Below, piece after piece: positions 8,549 through 17,412 of a stretch of DNA of 64,000 nt. Source of the DNA: Lentisphaerota bacterium (GTDB taxonomy: Bacteria; Verrucomicrobiota; Lentisphaeria; Victivallales; Victivallaceae). The notes beneath the pieces are model-generated. The model saw nothing but the letters and a program-made list of their open reading frames with translations. It had not been told where the DNA came from and ran no database searches. Every line of letters begins with the position of its first letter. Within the stretch, counting starts at the first letter, position 1. Location: positions 81,818-145,817 of the forward strand of contig SUWD01000005.1 in the NCBI GenBank assembly GCA_015061685.1. The letters run 5' to 3'. Made by a program: the position numbers and the translations under genes.

Positions 8549-9649
8549 ATGGCAGAAGCAAGGATTTGTTACCGGATAAATCTCGCTCAGCTCAAGGAAA
8601 ATATTGCCTTTATCCGGAGCTGTGCGGGAAACTGCAAACTCATGCCGGTTCTGAAATATGATGCTTACGGCATGGGGGCAATGGGAATCGGTTCAGCTTT
8701 GAAAGAAGCAGGAGCATACCGTTTCGCCGTCGCCACCGGAGAGGAGGCGGCACAGGTAAAACCGCTGGGGCTGGATGTGCAGATCCTCGGCGGACTTTTC
8801 CCATGGGAGATCCCGGCGGCAGTAGAGAATGATATTATTTGTCCGGTAAACTGTTTTGCCGTGGCTCAGGATATTTCAAAAGAAGCTGTCCGTCAGGGTA
8901 AGACCACCCGGATCGCAATAAAACTGGATACCGGCATGGGACGGCTCGGTATGAAAACTGATACCGCAGCAGAGGAAATAAGCAAAATCGCCGGATTGCC
9001 CGGATTGCATTTTGATTCACTTTTCTCCCACTTTGCCACGGCGGCACAGCCGGATATATTCTTTGCGAATTTACAGATCGAGCGTTTTCTGACAGTCAAA
9101 AAAGCTTTGGATGCCAAAGGGATCATCTTTGATCATTACCACCACGGTGCCGGTGATGCTGCCGTAAAGATCCCGGCAGCAACACAAGAACCTTTTGATA
9201 TAGTGCGTCCCGGCGGCATGATGTATGGAGAGAATTTCCAGAATGATTGCCGGCAGATCGTTGAATTGACAACAAAAATCACCAGTGTCAGAGAGATCAC
9301 ACCGGGTACATCCGTAAGCTATTACCGCACTTATATTGCCAATAAACCCCGCAAAGTTGCCGTATTGGCAGCCGGATATGCCGATGGTATTCCTCTGGCA
9401 TTGAGCAACAAAGGCAGAGTGATAATCCATGGACAGTACTGCCCGATTCTCGGCAGAGTCTGCATGGATTATACGATGGTGGATGTTTCAGCATTGCCGG
9501 AGGTTTTCCCCGGTGAAGAAGCAATTCTGCTGGGCAGGCAGAACGATGCGGAGGTAACCGTCAGCGAATGGGCGGCGATGAAAGGTACTCACGGTCACGA
9601 CATCTGGTGTGCCATCGGTCACCGGGTCAAACGGGAATATATCCGGTAA
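8549..9649 (+). CDS. alr: Alanine racemase
   Basis: This 366-aa PLP enzyme makes D-alanine for peptidoglycan. The PLP lysine is Lys36 (PVLKYDAYGMG, normally KADAYGHG). The catalytic Tyr of the second face is in SVSYYRTY (about residue 255), and GRVCMDYTMVDV matches the C-terminal beta-domain signature. The frame is open up to a TTG at 8528, but ATG 8549 lies 7-8 bases after a strong GGGGGG ribosome site and gives the usual N-terminus. It sits between rny and miaA in one run of genes with gaps of only 3-21 bases. Two substitutions in the PLP motif (Lys-Tyr instead of Lys-Ala, and Met-Gly instead of His-Gly) are mild departures. Confidence 0.95.
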   Translation: MAEARICYRINLAQLKENIAFIRSCAGNCKLMPVLKYDAYGMGAMGIGSALKEAGAYRFAVATGEEAAQVKPLGLDVQILGGLFPWEIPAAVENDIICPVNCFAVAQDISKEAVRQGKTTRIAIKLDTGMGRLGMKTDTAAEEISKIAGLPGLHFDSLFSHFATAAQPDIFFANLQIERFLTVKKALDAKGIIFDHYHHGAGDAAVKIPAATQEPFDIVRPGGMMYGENFQNDCRQIVELTTKITSVREITPGTSVSYYRTYIANKPRKVAVLAAGYADGIPLALSNKGRVIIHGQYCPILGRVCMDYTMVDVSALPEVFPGEEAILLGRQNDAEVTVSEWAAMKGTHGHDIWCAIGHRVKREYIR

Positions 9650-9652
9650 AAT

Positions 9653-10552
9653 ATGAAAGCAGGGCATTTGCTGGTCATTTCCGGAGCGACTGCATCCGGG
9701 AAAAGTGCTTTGGCTTTTGCTGCGGCGAAACGGCTGAATGGGGAAATCGTTTCAGTCGATTCGATGCAGCTTTACCGGGATTTGCCCATCGGCACTGCTC
9801 AGGCTTCCGAAAAAGAAAAACAGGAAGTCCCCCACCACCTGACCGGTATTTATGAGTTACGTGAACGCTCGGAAGTTTTCCGATTCTGCGCCGAAGCTGA
9901 TGCGGCGATAGCCGATATCCTTTCACGGGGCAAAGTACCGGTACTCTGCGGCGGAACCGGATTGTATCTGAAAGCTCTGCTTTACGGGTTGGATGATTTG
10001 CCCGGAGACCGGGATTTGCGTAAAGAACTCGATGATTTATATGATTCTGAAGCCGGAGAGAAACTGCTTCATGAAAAAATTTCCACCCTTGATCCGGCGG
10101 CATTTGCCAAATGGAAACAGTGCCGCCGCCGTTTGATAAGAGCTTTGGAAGTATTTATGATCACCGGTAAATCCATCGTTGATTTGCAGCAGGGTAAACG
10201 TCAGCAGTTGCGGTACGATATTCATGCTTTCATGCTGGAAAGAGAGAGCAGTGAACTGAAAGAACGTATCGCTCACCGGGCGAAAACAATGCTGGATTCC
10301 GGCTGGATAGAGGAAGCTGATTCAGCGATAAAAGCCGGATTATTCTCCACCCCCACCGCTCATCAGGCATTGGGATACCGGCTTATAGACCAATATATCA
10401 AAGGGGAATTTTCCCGGCAGGAACTTTTTGAAAAGATTTGTACTGCGACGTGGCAGTATGCCCGGCGTCAGAGGACATGGTTCCGCCATCAGCACCCGGA
10501 AGCAGAAATTTTTTCCGGAAATGCGGATGATCTGTTAACTTTAATTGGATAA
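9653..10552 (+). CDS. miaA: tRNA dimethylallyltransferase
   Basis: This 299-aa enzyme adds an isopentenyl group to A37 of tRNAs that read codons beginning with U. It has the P-loop GATASGKS (residues 11-18), the catalytic-site segment VSVDSMQLYRDLPIGTA, the PHHL motif, the VPVLCGGTGLYLKALL segment, and QYARRQRTWFRH near the C-terminus. Its length is normal. It starts 3 bases after alr and closes the cyclo-ligase-rny-alr-miaA run. Confidence 0.96.
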   Translation: MKAGHLLVISGATASGKSALAFAAAKRLNGEIVSVDSMQLYRDLPIGTAQASEKEKQEVPHHLTGIYELRERSEVFRFCAEADAAIADILSRGKVPVLCGGTGLYLKALLYGLDDLPGDRDLRKELDDLYDSEAGEKLLHEKISTLDPAAFAKWKQCRRRLIRALEVFMITGKSIVDLQQGKRQQLRYDIHAFMLERESSELKERIAHRAKTMLDSGWIEEADSAIKAGLFSTPTAHQALGYRLIDQYIKGEFSRQELFEKICTATWQYARRQRTWFRHQHPEAEIFSGNADDLLTLIG

Positions 10553-10617
10553 GAATATTATAATCAAGATTTTTTACAACAGAGAAAATAATAGCATCTT
10601 ATGCCGGAAAGCAGGTC

Positions 10618-11640
10618 ATGTTAAGTAAAAAATCCATCGTCATTGAAACACTTTTGCAGGAGATAAGAGAGGGGAAAATCACTCCGGGTGAATTCATCCC
10701 ATCACGCAATCAGCTGATGCACCGTTTCCACTGTTCCAGAACCGTGGTGGAAAATGCGATCGCCGTACTTACCGGACAGGGATTGCTCGCCGGCAAACAG
10801 GGTAAAGGTACTTTTGTCCGTCAGACTGCAAAAAATAACTTTGAACCATTACGCAAAATCAACGTAATCTCCCGATATGATGCCAAAAGTTTCAGTTCAG
10901 CAATTAATTGTGTACAATTTGACATCAACGATTTCGGTCTGCCGGTGGAAGTTATTTCTCCGGCAAGGGCCAATGCCGAAAGTGAAATTCTCACAGGTAA
11001 TGACGTCCTCAACGTCCATATAAATCCGGATTTTCAACAGCTCCCGCTGCTCAATTACCTCAAAGAACGCGATGTCCGCCAGATACTTATCAACCGGGAA
11101 TTTGACGGATTTGACCGGATTTATACAGATACTCTTACCGGTTTCCGGCAAGGATTGGAATTTTTCCGCAACCTCCCGGGCAGAGAAATCTGTCTGCTCG
11201 CCCGGGCCCCGGAGATACAATACCCATATCAAACATCAAGACTTTTATCCTTTTATCAGGCATGTGCAGAAAGATCTCTGCCGATCACAGAAAAAAATAC
11301 CATGATCCACCCTTTCCGGAAGATTGAAAAAGAGATAGTATCTGTAAAAAAATTCTTTCAAACACTGCCGGTTAAAATCGCTGTATTGAATCCGGAACTC
11401 ATTCTGCCGCTTTTGAATCTTGCTGCCGGATCGGGACTGCAGCCGGGAAAAGATTTTTCGCTGCTTCTTTTTGACTGCTTTCTGGAGTTGCCGGAAATAT
11501 TGAATACAGTTGTAATACGTCAGAAATATGATTTCTTTTACGGAGAATTAAAACGCTATGTCAATACGCTTGATGAGAACTGTAACGGCGGAAATTTCAC
11601 AGCAGCCATACCACCGGAAGTTACCGTTACCGGTACTTGA
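10618..11640 (+). CDS. GntR-family transcriptional regulator with LacI-type sensor domain
   Basis: This 340-aa protein has an N-terminal GntR winged helix-turn-helix (residues about 1-72, with ITPGEFIPSRNQLMHRFHCSR and GLLAGKQGKGTFVRQ). This is followed by a periplasmic-binding-protein-like domain of the LacI type that would bind a small, probably sugar, ligand. The combination is common in Lentisphaerae and Planctomycetes carbohydrate regulators. No sugar operon is adjacent, so its target is unknown. The start ATG at 10618 has weak ribosome-site support (AAAGCAGG). Confidence 0.85.
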   Translation: MLSKKSIVIETLLQEIREGKITPGEFIPSRNQLMHRFHCSRTVVENAIAVLTGQGLLAGKQGKGTFVRQTAKNNFEPLRKINVISRYDAKSFSSAINCVQFDINDFGLPVEVISPARANAESEILTGNDVLNVHINPDFQQLPLLNYLKERDVRQILINREFDGFDRIYTDTLTGFRQGLEFFRNLPGREICLLARAPEIQYPYQTSRLLSFYQACAERSLPITEKNTMIHPFRKIEKEIVSVKKFFQTLPVKIAVLNPELILPLLNLAAGSGLQPGKDFSLLLFDCFLELPEILNTVVIRQKYDFFYGELKRYVNTLDENCNGGNFTAAIPPEVTVTGT

Positions 11641-11830
11641 CTGCAAAAAACAGAGCCTCCGGCGGGGTGAATGAAACACGCAGACTGCAGGGTTACCGCT
11701 CATGGGTCGGAGCCGGTGACCGCAGACCGCCGGGTGGAGCAAGACAATAAGCCTGACTGGCACTGAACCGTGGGTACATGGATCAGAGCTGCACAGACTG
11801 CGATGGGAGAGGGACTGTCCCATCTCATAG
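11641..11830 (+). ncRNA. GC-rich structured stretch with RNase P RNA-like motifs (unconfirmed)
   Basis: There is no convincing ORF in this stretch right after the GntR stop. Several segments can pair: CCGGCGG (11659-11665) with CCGCCGG (11727-11733), and GATGGGA with TCCCATC near 11802-11825. The order of short blocks recalls the 3' half of bacterial RNase P RNA from memory: GGGGTGAA, then GGTGACCG, then GGAGCAAGACAATA, then GGGTA and GAGC, then GACTGTCC. The 5' half with GAGGAAAGTCC and the closing helix are not seen, and the space they need is occupied by the GntR gene. It may be a remnant, another structured RNA or chance. Confidence 0.2.
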
Positions 11831-12406
11831 CATATCTCTTTACCTCATCTTTTTCATCTGCACCAAATGATCACAGTTTGTTTTTCTCTATTTAAACGCA
11901 ACCATTGAGTTTGTCAGATTAAATGCAAGCAATATCCTTTCTGAGGAGTGCGTTTAGTTTTATAAAGCACAAACCATACTTTTTTTATAAAAAATCAGCA
12001 GCACCACTTGAAAAAATTCCTCTAATGATGTATATTTACAAAAATACCGGGAGTGTATTGCATTTCCTGTGCGGCATCATTCCACCGCCCGCACCCGAAA
12101 AAAGCTGCCCCGCGGACAATGACAAGCTTAGTTTGTGCAGCGTCGCCACAGCCCTCCGTTCTGCGGAAGGGAAGGATGGCTACGTGCATTTTTGCGTCCC
12201 TGCATTCGCAGTAACGCAGAAAAGAAGCAAAGCTGACCGGTACCGTAAAAAAGTCCCGGCAGAGAAAATTTAACAAAAACCTTTCTCAATGGTATGAGCA
12301 AGGTCTCCGGAACAAGGTTCTGCAGCATACAGGCCGTGGCGGCTTGAGCACCAGGATGATAAATCACATCCGCAGGCAGTCCCGGAGAAACAAAGGAGAA
12401 GTGAAA
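11831..12406 (+). promoter_or_regulatory. Promoter region and long leader of the ribosomal protein operon
   Basis: This gene-free stretch precedes rpmJ. It is AT-rich to about 12040 and then GC-rich. A promoter is seen at 12008-12036 (listed separately), which would give a leader of about 360 bases. The leader contains possible hairpins, for example around 12150-12172 (CCCTCCG/CGGAAGGG with a bulged A). No recognised ribosomal protein leader motif was found. Short frames on both strands lack ribosome sites and family similarity. Confidence 0.5.
12008..12036 (+). promoter_or_regulatory. Sigma70-type promoter for rpmJ-rpsM-rpsK-rpoA-rplQ
   Basis: TTGAAA (12008-12013) and TATATT (12031-12036) are separated by exactly 17 bases. 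The same two boxes and spacing occur in front of the secretion operon near 41620 on the other strand. The start would be near 12043. Confidence 0.6.
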
Positions 12407-12523
12407 ATGAAAGTCAGAGCGTCGGTGAAACGCAGATGCGAATTCTGCCAGATCATCAAACGTAACGGCAAAATCCGGGTCATCTGTTCCCGTGATGCAC
12501 GCCACAAACAGTGTCAGGGCTGA
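12407..12523 (+). CDS. rpmJ: Ribosomal protein L36
   Basis: This 38-aa protein starts with [11 protein letters not shown] and is a standard bL36. It is the zinc-binding (C+) form, with Cys11, Cys14, Cys27 and His33 as ligands. The ATG at 12407 is preceded by AAAGGAG with an 8-base gap; an in-frame GTG at 12401 is less well placed. It is the first gene of the ribosomal protein block, as in many bacteria where rpmJ precedes rpsM. Confidence 0.95.
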   Translation: MKVRASVKRRCEFCQIIKRNGKIRVICSRDARHKQCQG

Positions 12524-12585
12524 AACGCCCCGCAAGGATGAGAAAATTTTCATTCATTAAAGGTTAATTATAAAGGATCAAAATC

Positions 12586-12984
12586 ATGCCCCGTATCATT
12601 GGTGTGGACATCCCCGGAAACAAGCGTATCGAGTATTCTCTGCGCTATCTCTATGGCATCGGTCCGGCTAAAGCGCTGGAAATCATCGCCAAAGTCGGTA
12701 TCGACCGCGACCTCATGGCTAAAGACCTGACCCAGGATCAGATCGCCGCCATTACCAAAATGCTCCAGGACGACCTCCTCGTCGAAGGTGACCTCCGCCG
12801 TGCCGTCGCCGCCGACATCCGCCGCCTGCAGCAGATCAACTGCTACCGCGGTATCCGCCACCGCCGCAATCTGCCGGTCCGTGGCCAGCGTACCAAAACC
12901 AACGCCCGTACCCGTAAAGGTAAAAAGGTTACAATCGGTGCAATCCGTGACAAAACTCAGCGTCGTCTCGCTGCCAAAGGCTGA
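12586..12984 (+). CDS. rpsM: Ribosomal protein S13
   Basis: This 132-aa protein is colinear with uS13. It starts with [19 protein letters not shown], contains the helix-two-turn-helix [17 protein letters not shown], and ends in the basic tail with [16 protein letters not shown] that reaches the decoding site. It is located 62 bases after rpmJ and 66 before rpsK, within the operon. Confidence 0.98.
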   Translation: MPRIIGVDIPGNKRIEYSLRYLYGIGPAKALEIIAKVGIDRDLMAKDLTQDQIAAITKMLQDDLLVEGDLRRAVAADIRRLQQINCYRGIRHRRNLPVRGQRTKTNARTRKGKKVTIGAIRDKTQRRLAAKG

Positions 12985-13050
12985 TAAATTCGCAGCCTGA
13001 CCAAAGTAAATAATGTGTAATTAATCAATTCAATTGGAAAGTATAGAAAA

Positions 13051-13494
13051 ATGGCTGAAGAAGTGAAAGTTGCGGAAGTCGCCGCACCGGAGACGGAAAA
13101 CACCGCCGCCGCGGCTGCCCCCAGACAGCGCAGCAAAAGCGGTCGCTATATTCCCAGCGGTATCGCCTATATCCTGGCGACATTCAATAATACCAAAGTT
13201 ACCTTTACCGACCTCCACGGAAACGTGATCAGCTGGTCCACCGGCGGTAAAAACGGATTCAAAGGATCCCGTAAGAGCACCGCTTATGCCGCTCAGGTCA
13301 TCGCCGGCGACGCCGCCAAAAAAGCACAGCTCCTCGGTATGAAGGAAGTCGAAGTCCGGATCAAAGGACCCGGTGCCGGTCGTGAATCCGCCGTCCGCGG
13401 TATCGCCGCCGCCGGTATGGAAATCAGCGTGATCAAAGATATCACCCCGGTTCCGCATAACGGCTGCCGTCCCCCGAAACGCCGCCGCGTCTAA
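13051..13494 (+). CDS. rpsK: Ribosomal protein S11
   Basis: This 147-aa uS11 has an extra acidic and alanine-rich N-terminal segment (residues 1-30). The conserved body follows: [33 protein letters not shown], and the C-terminal [20 protein letters not shown]. Residues around the GPGAGRESA loop are typical. No rpsD (S4) follows it, unlike in the E. coli alpha operon; rpoA comes next. Confidence 0.98.
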   Translation: MAEEVKVAEVAAPETENTAAAAAPRQRSKSGRYIPSGIAYILATFNNTKVTFTDLHGNVISWSTGGKNGFKGSRKSTAYAAQVIAGDAAKKAQLLGMKEVEVRIKGPGAGRESAVRGIAAAGMEISVIKDITPVPHNGCRPPKRRRV

Positions 13495-13602
13495 CCGTAA
13501 CGGTGCGGAATCAAGAGGGTTTCTTTTCCGCACTGCCCAGATGCAGCAAGTTTAGTGAATATGTGTCCGCTGCGGCACAAGCAATTTTTGGAGGATAGAG
13601 TT

Positions 13603-14619
13603 ATGAGTTCATCAATCGGTTTCCCGATGCCCAAGTCGCTCATCGTTGACGAAACGACAGAGACCCCGACTTACGCAAAGTTTACCGCCCAGCCGCTCCA
13701 GCGCGGTTTCGGTCACACCTTGGGCAACTCTTTGCGTCGTGTCCTGCTGTCTTCGCTCGACGGCGCGGCCATCTCATCCGTGCGGATCGATAATGCAAAA
13801 CACGAATTTGATTCCCTCGACAACGTCGTCGAGGATATCACCGAAATCGTACTCAATCTGAAGTGCGTTAAACTCAACATCCACGCCGAAGGTCCCAAAA
13901 CTCTCGAGATCGTCAAGGATAAAGCCGGTGCCGTTACCGCCGCCGACATCGTCTGCGACAGCACCGTCGAAGTGCTTAACCCCGAACAGTTGATCTGCAC
14001 GCTGGATAAAGATAAAAAATTCCACGCTGTCATCGAAGTCGTCAACGGCCGCGGTTACCTCCCCGCCGAGGAAAATACCGCTCCGCGTACCATCGGTACC
14101 ATTCCCGTTGACTGCCTTTTCAGCCCCGTCACCCGCGTCAACTATCAGGTCGGCGCCGCCCGTGTAGGTGAAGAAACTGAAATGGACAGCCTCGAACTCG
14201 AAATCTGGACCGACGGCCGGATCTCACCGCGTAACGCTCTGGAAGAAGCCGCTCTGATCCTGCGGGATCATCTGCAGCCTTTCATGGGTTCGCAGGTGCA
14301 GGAAAAGAATGTCGTCCTGACCGAGGAAGAAGAAAGACAGTTCAAAATGCTCTCACAGGATGTCGAAGTCCTCGACCTCTCCGTCCGGGCTATGAACTGC
14401 CTCAACAGTGCGAATATCAAATTGGTTTTCGAGCTGTGCAATAAGACTGAAAGCCGGATGCTCAAATATCGCAACTTCGGTAAAAAGTCCCTGGATGAGA
14501 TCAAAGAAAAAATCGAAAAGCACGGTCTGGAGCTGGGTATGACCCTCAGCGACCGGCTGCTCGCCGCTCTTGAAGCGGAAGCCGCCAAGGTGAGAGCCGA
14601 TGCAGAGGAGAGTAATTAA
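13603..14619 (+). CDS. rpoA: RNA polymerase alpha subunit
   Basis: This 338-aa protein carries the alpha N-terminal assembly domain ([17 protein letters not shown] and the following dimer elements) and, after a linker, the alpha C-terminal domain (about residues 260-325, with [24 protein letters not shown]). The frame is open to 13555, but ATG 13603 is preceded by TTGGAGGATAGAGTT, a strong ribosome site, so I choose that start. rplQ starts 2 bases after its stop. Confidence 0.98.
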   Translation: MSSSIGFPMPKSLIVDETTETPTYAKFTAQPLQRGFGHTLGNSLRRVLLSSLDGAAISSVRIDNAKHEFDSLDNVVEDITEIVLNLKCVKLNIHAEGPKTLEIVKDKAGAVTAADIVCDSTVEVLNPEQLICTLDKDKKFHAVIEVVNGRGYLPAEENTAPRTIGTIPVDCLFSPVTRVNYQVGAARVGEETEMDSLELEIWTDGRISPRNALEEAALILRDHLQPFMGSQVQEKNVVLTEEEERQFKMLSQDVEVLDLSVRAMNCLNSANIKLVFELCNKTESRMLKYRNFGKKSLDEIKEKIEKHGLELGMTLSDRLLAALEAEAAKVRADAEESN

Positions 14620-14621
14620 TC

Positions 14622-14987
14622 ATGCGTCATAAAGTCGCCACTTTCAAAATCGGTCGCTCCGGCGCTCATCGCCGGGCAATGCTCGCCAACATGGCGAACA
14701 GTCTTTTCATCAATGGTCAGATCGAGACCACTCTCGTCAAGGCCAAAGAACTGCGTCGTTTCGCAGAAAAACTCATCACCACCGGCAAAAAAGGTGATAT
14801 CCACAGCCGCCGTCTGGCTTTCGCCAAACTCCGCAGCCGTGATGCTGTCAAAAACCTTTTCGACGTGGTCGCTCCGGCTTATGCCGAACGCAACGGCGGT
14901 TACACCCGGATCTACAAACTGGGTTTCCGTCGCGGTGATGCCGCCGAAATGTGTTTGATCCAGCTGGTCAAAGATGAGGCCAAATAA
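14622..14987 (+). CDS. rplQ: Ribosomal protein L17
   Basis: This 121-aa bL17 begins [20 protein letters not shown] and has the conserved LANMANSLF and LIQLV segments; it lines the peptide exit tunnel. It is the last gene of the operon and is followed after 24 bases by a strong terminator. Confidence 0.98.
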   Translation: MRHKVATFKIGRSGAHRRAMLANMANSLFINGQIETTLVKAKELRRFAEKLITTGKKGDIHSRRLAFAKLRSRDAVKNLFDVVAPAYAERNGGYTRIYKLGFRRGDAAEMCLIQLVKDEAK

Positions 14988-15011
14988 GATTTCTGACAAA
15001 CAGATTTCACC

Positions 15012-15049
15012 AACAGGTTCACCGTAAAAAGTGAACCTGTTTTTATTTT
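15012..15049 (+). terminator. Rho-independent terminator of the ribosomal/rpoA operon
   Basis: AACAGGTTCAC (15012-15022) pairs perfectly with GTGAACCTGTT (15031-15041), an 11-bp stem with an 8-base loop, followed by a T-rich run. It ends 14 bases before the next gene. Confidence 0.93.
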
Positions 15050-15062
15050 GAAAGGTTCAATT

Positions 15063-16493
15063 ATGAGTGAAATTGCTGCTCTTGCTCCACAAAAGGTCTG
15101 GGAAATTTTTGACCTTATCTGCTCCATCCCCCACATCTCCAAGCATGAAACTGCTCTCGCCCAGGCTCTTTATTCAAAGGCTGTCCAAGCCGGTCTGGAT
15201 GCCGTAATTGATGAAACAGGCAACTTGATAATCGACCGACCGGCTGCTCCCGGATTTGAAAATACTCCCCGTGTAATTCTGCAGGCTCACATGGATATGG
15301 TTCCGGCAAGCGAAGGGGAATTCGATTTCGTCAATAATGCCATTACCGCTTGCATTGACGGCAACTGGGTGCGTGCCAAAGGTACAACACTCGGAGCTGA
15401 CGATGGTATCGGTGTGGCTCATGCTATGGCAGTTCTGCTGGATAAAGAATTCAAATGCGGAGCAGTTACCGGAATTTTCACCGTTGATGAGGAAGCAGGC
15501 ATGTCCGGGGCACGCAATCTGGCTCCTCATTACCTGCAGGGTAAATACCTGCTCAATCTTGACGGCAGTAACACGGGATTCTGCATCGGGTGTGCCGGAG
15601 GAGCAAGGCAGGAATTCACCATGACTGCCGCTGCCGGTAAAGTCGATCCGGCAAAGAATTTCCTTTCCCTCAATATTTCCGGTCTGCCCGGCGGACACTC
15701 CGGAGTATGTATTGATAAAAACCGGGGCAATTCCATCAAATTCATGGCGGAATTCCTCGATCAGCTGCCGGATGCCGTTATCGCTTCTTTCCGGGGCGGT
15801 ACCGCCGACAACGCCATTCCCTATCAGGCAACTGCTGAAATAATGACGTCTCAAAGTGCCGCCGAAGTACAGAAATTAGCTGATGCCTTTGTCATAATGC
15901 TCAAAAAAGATTGTCCGGCAGCAAAGGATATGACTTTAACGGTAAGTGATTCCAAAGCATCTCAAACTGTCTTCGCCCCGGAATCCACCAGAGATCTGCT
16001 CAACGCCATCATCCTTGCCCCCAATGAAGTGATCGATGTGGATGATGATTTGGGCATTGTCAAAACCAGCAGCAATCTGGCGATGATCAATACCACCGGC
16101 TTGGATATCTGCATCCGCACCAGTCAACGCAGTCTGGATGACAATGACCGGGATGCGATCTGTGCAGCTCTGAAAGCTCATTTTGAGATATTCAATGCAA
16201 AATCCGATATGGGTGATATCTATCCGGCAACCACTCCAAAAATGGATACCGGATTGCTCAAAACCGCTGTCGCATGTGCCAAAAAGATGAATAAAACTCA
16301 TACTCCGTATGCGGTCCATGCCGGTTTGGAGTCCGGTTGGTTCTCCCAGAAAAATCCGGATTTGGAAATCATCACCTGCGGCCCGGATCACACCGGGATC
16401 CACACCCCGGAGGAGAAATTGAATATCACATCCGTTGGACAATTTGATTCATTTCTGCGGGAATTGCTGACTGTTATCGCAAACAATCAGTGA
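15063..16493 (+). CDS. pepD: Aminoacyl-histidine dipeptidase (M20 family)
   Basis: This 476-aa cytosolic metallodipeptidase has the M20 zinc site: the metal His in LQAHMDMV, the bridging Asp in TLGADDGIG, the catalytic and metal Glu pair in DEEAGMSGA, and a C-terminal His in ITCGPDHTGIHTPEEKL. A dimerisation domain is inserted in the middle (about residues 205-380). ATG 15063 is preceded by GAAAGG and lies just after the L17 terminator. The frame's TTG at 15048 falls inside the terminator T-run. The family and length agree with PepD (carnosinase-like). Confidence 0.93.
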   Translation: MSEIAALAPQKVWEIFDLICSIPHISKHETALAQALYSKAVQAGLDAVIDETGNLIIDRPAAPGFENTPRVILQAHMDMVPASEGEFDFVNNAITACIDGNWVRAKGTTLGADDGIGVAHAMAVLLDKEFKCGAVTGIFTVDEEAGMSGARNLAPHYLQGKYLLNLDGSNTGFCIGCAGGARQEFTMTAAAGKVDPAKNFLSLNISGLPGGHSGVCIDKNRGNSIKFMAEFLDQLPDAVIASFRGGTADNAIPYQATAEIMTSQSAAEVQKLADAFVIMLKKDCPAAKDMTLTVSDSKASQTVFAPESTRDLLNAIILAPNEVIDVDDDLGIVKTSSNLAMINTTGLDICIRTSQRSLDDNDRDAICAALKAHFEIFNAKSDMGDIYPATTPKMDTGLLKTAVACAKKMNKTHTPYAVHAGLESGWFSQKNPDLEIITCGPDHTGIHTPEEKLNITSVGQFDSFLRELLTVIANNQ

Positions 16494-16540
16494 ATAAGGT
16501 TGCTGCGAAATCTGATATTTTGCTATTATCTCAACTTTAA

Positions 16541-16587
16541 CTTTTGTGCCGTCCCCCCTGTATAAATTCGGGCGGACGGCACAAAAG
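16541..16587. terminator. Perfect inverted repeat between convergent genes, probable bidirectional terminator
   Basis: CTTTTGTGCCGTCC (16541-16554) and GGACGGCACAAAAG (16574-16587) form a 14-bp perfect stem with a 19-base loop. It lies between pepD (+) and the BtuF-like gene (-). There is no long T-run outside the stem, only the T/A-rich stem base. Confidence 0.65.
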
Positions 16588-16602
16588 CATTATATTTCGG
16601 GT

Positions 16603-17406
16603 TTAATTTTGTCCGGCAAGCAGTGTACGCAATTCACCGATCGCAGAGATCAATTCCGGCGTAAGCCTGCTCCATTTATCCGCTGGCAGGATAATGATTT
16701 TTTTCTGCCGTACCACCGGTAAATGCCGGAAAATACCCCGGTTGAAAAATTCCTGCACCACCGTTTCCGGAATTCCGATAACAAAGATATATTCCGGGGC
16801 GGCAGCAAGCAGAAATTCAGGCGTCAGAATAAAATACCCCTGCCCGGCAGAAGCGGCGGCATTTTCCACCCCGGCAAGCTCCATCGCCGCCGAAATAAAA
16901 GTATCTTTTCCGCAACTTATCAACGGAGAAACTCCGAAAACGATCACTGCTTTTACCGGCTTTGCCGGGCGGCTTTTCCGCAATTCAGTTATTCTATCCT
17001 GCAAGGCGGATGCCAGATTTCCGGCATCCGGCAAAGAGAGCAAGGAACCGATTTTCCGCACATTTCCGGGCAGGGAATCAATTTGCCGGTTGTCAAGCAA
17101 TTCAATTTTAACTCCGCAGCGGCGAAGCAGATCCCACTGTGATTGCGGATGGTAAATGTCGGTCAATACCAGAGTCGCTCTGTTTTTTAACACCGCTTCA
17201 ACAAAGGGTAAACCCAAATCCCCGGCGACGGGCAAATGATTCACCTCCGGCATGGTACAGGCACTGCTTCTGGCACACAGCTGCCCCTTCCCACCGGCAT
17301 AAATGACCAATTCCGTCACCGCCGGAGAGAGAGAAACCACCCTCTCCGCCGCATTGATAAACAACGGCAACAGCAAGCAAATAATTATCTGTAATATTTT
17401 AATCAT
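16603..17406 (-). CDS. BtuF-like ABC transporter periplasmic binding protein
   Basis: This 267-aa protein has a signal peptide (residues 1-19). The mature part begins ERVVSLSPAVTELVIYAGG, the usual start of cobalamin/heme/siderophore class III binding proteins (BtuF/FhuD fold). Two lobes joined by a long helix are expected, with segments such as VAGDLGLPFVEAVL and PEFLLAAAPEYIFVIG. No permease or ATPase gene is adjacent, so it must work with components elsewhere. It starts 6 bases after the pseudopilin stop and may be co-transcribed with it. The ligand is uncertain. No cobalamin riboswitch was seen. Confidence 0.8.
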   Translation of the reverse strand: MIKILQIIICLLLPLFINAAERVVSLSPAVTELVIYAGGKGQLCARSSACTMPEVNHLPVAGDLGLPFVEAVLKNRATLVLTDIYHPQSQWDLLRRCGVKIELLDNRQIDSLPGNVRKIGSLLSLPDAGNLASALQDRITELRKSRPAKPVKAVIVFGVSPLISCGKDTFISAAMELAGVENAAASAGQGYFILTPEFLLAAAPEYIFVIGIPETVVQEFFNRGIFRHLPVVRQKKIIILPADKWSRLTPELISAIGELRTLLAGQN

Positions 17407-17412
17407 CTGATT

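Noticed and set aside
12022..12553. Minus-strand frames of 84 and 141 aa over the rpmJ leader
   Set aside because: They run opposite rpmJ and its leader, lack ribosome sites and show no family features.
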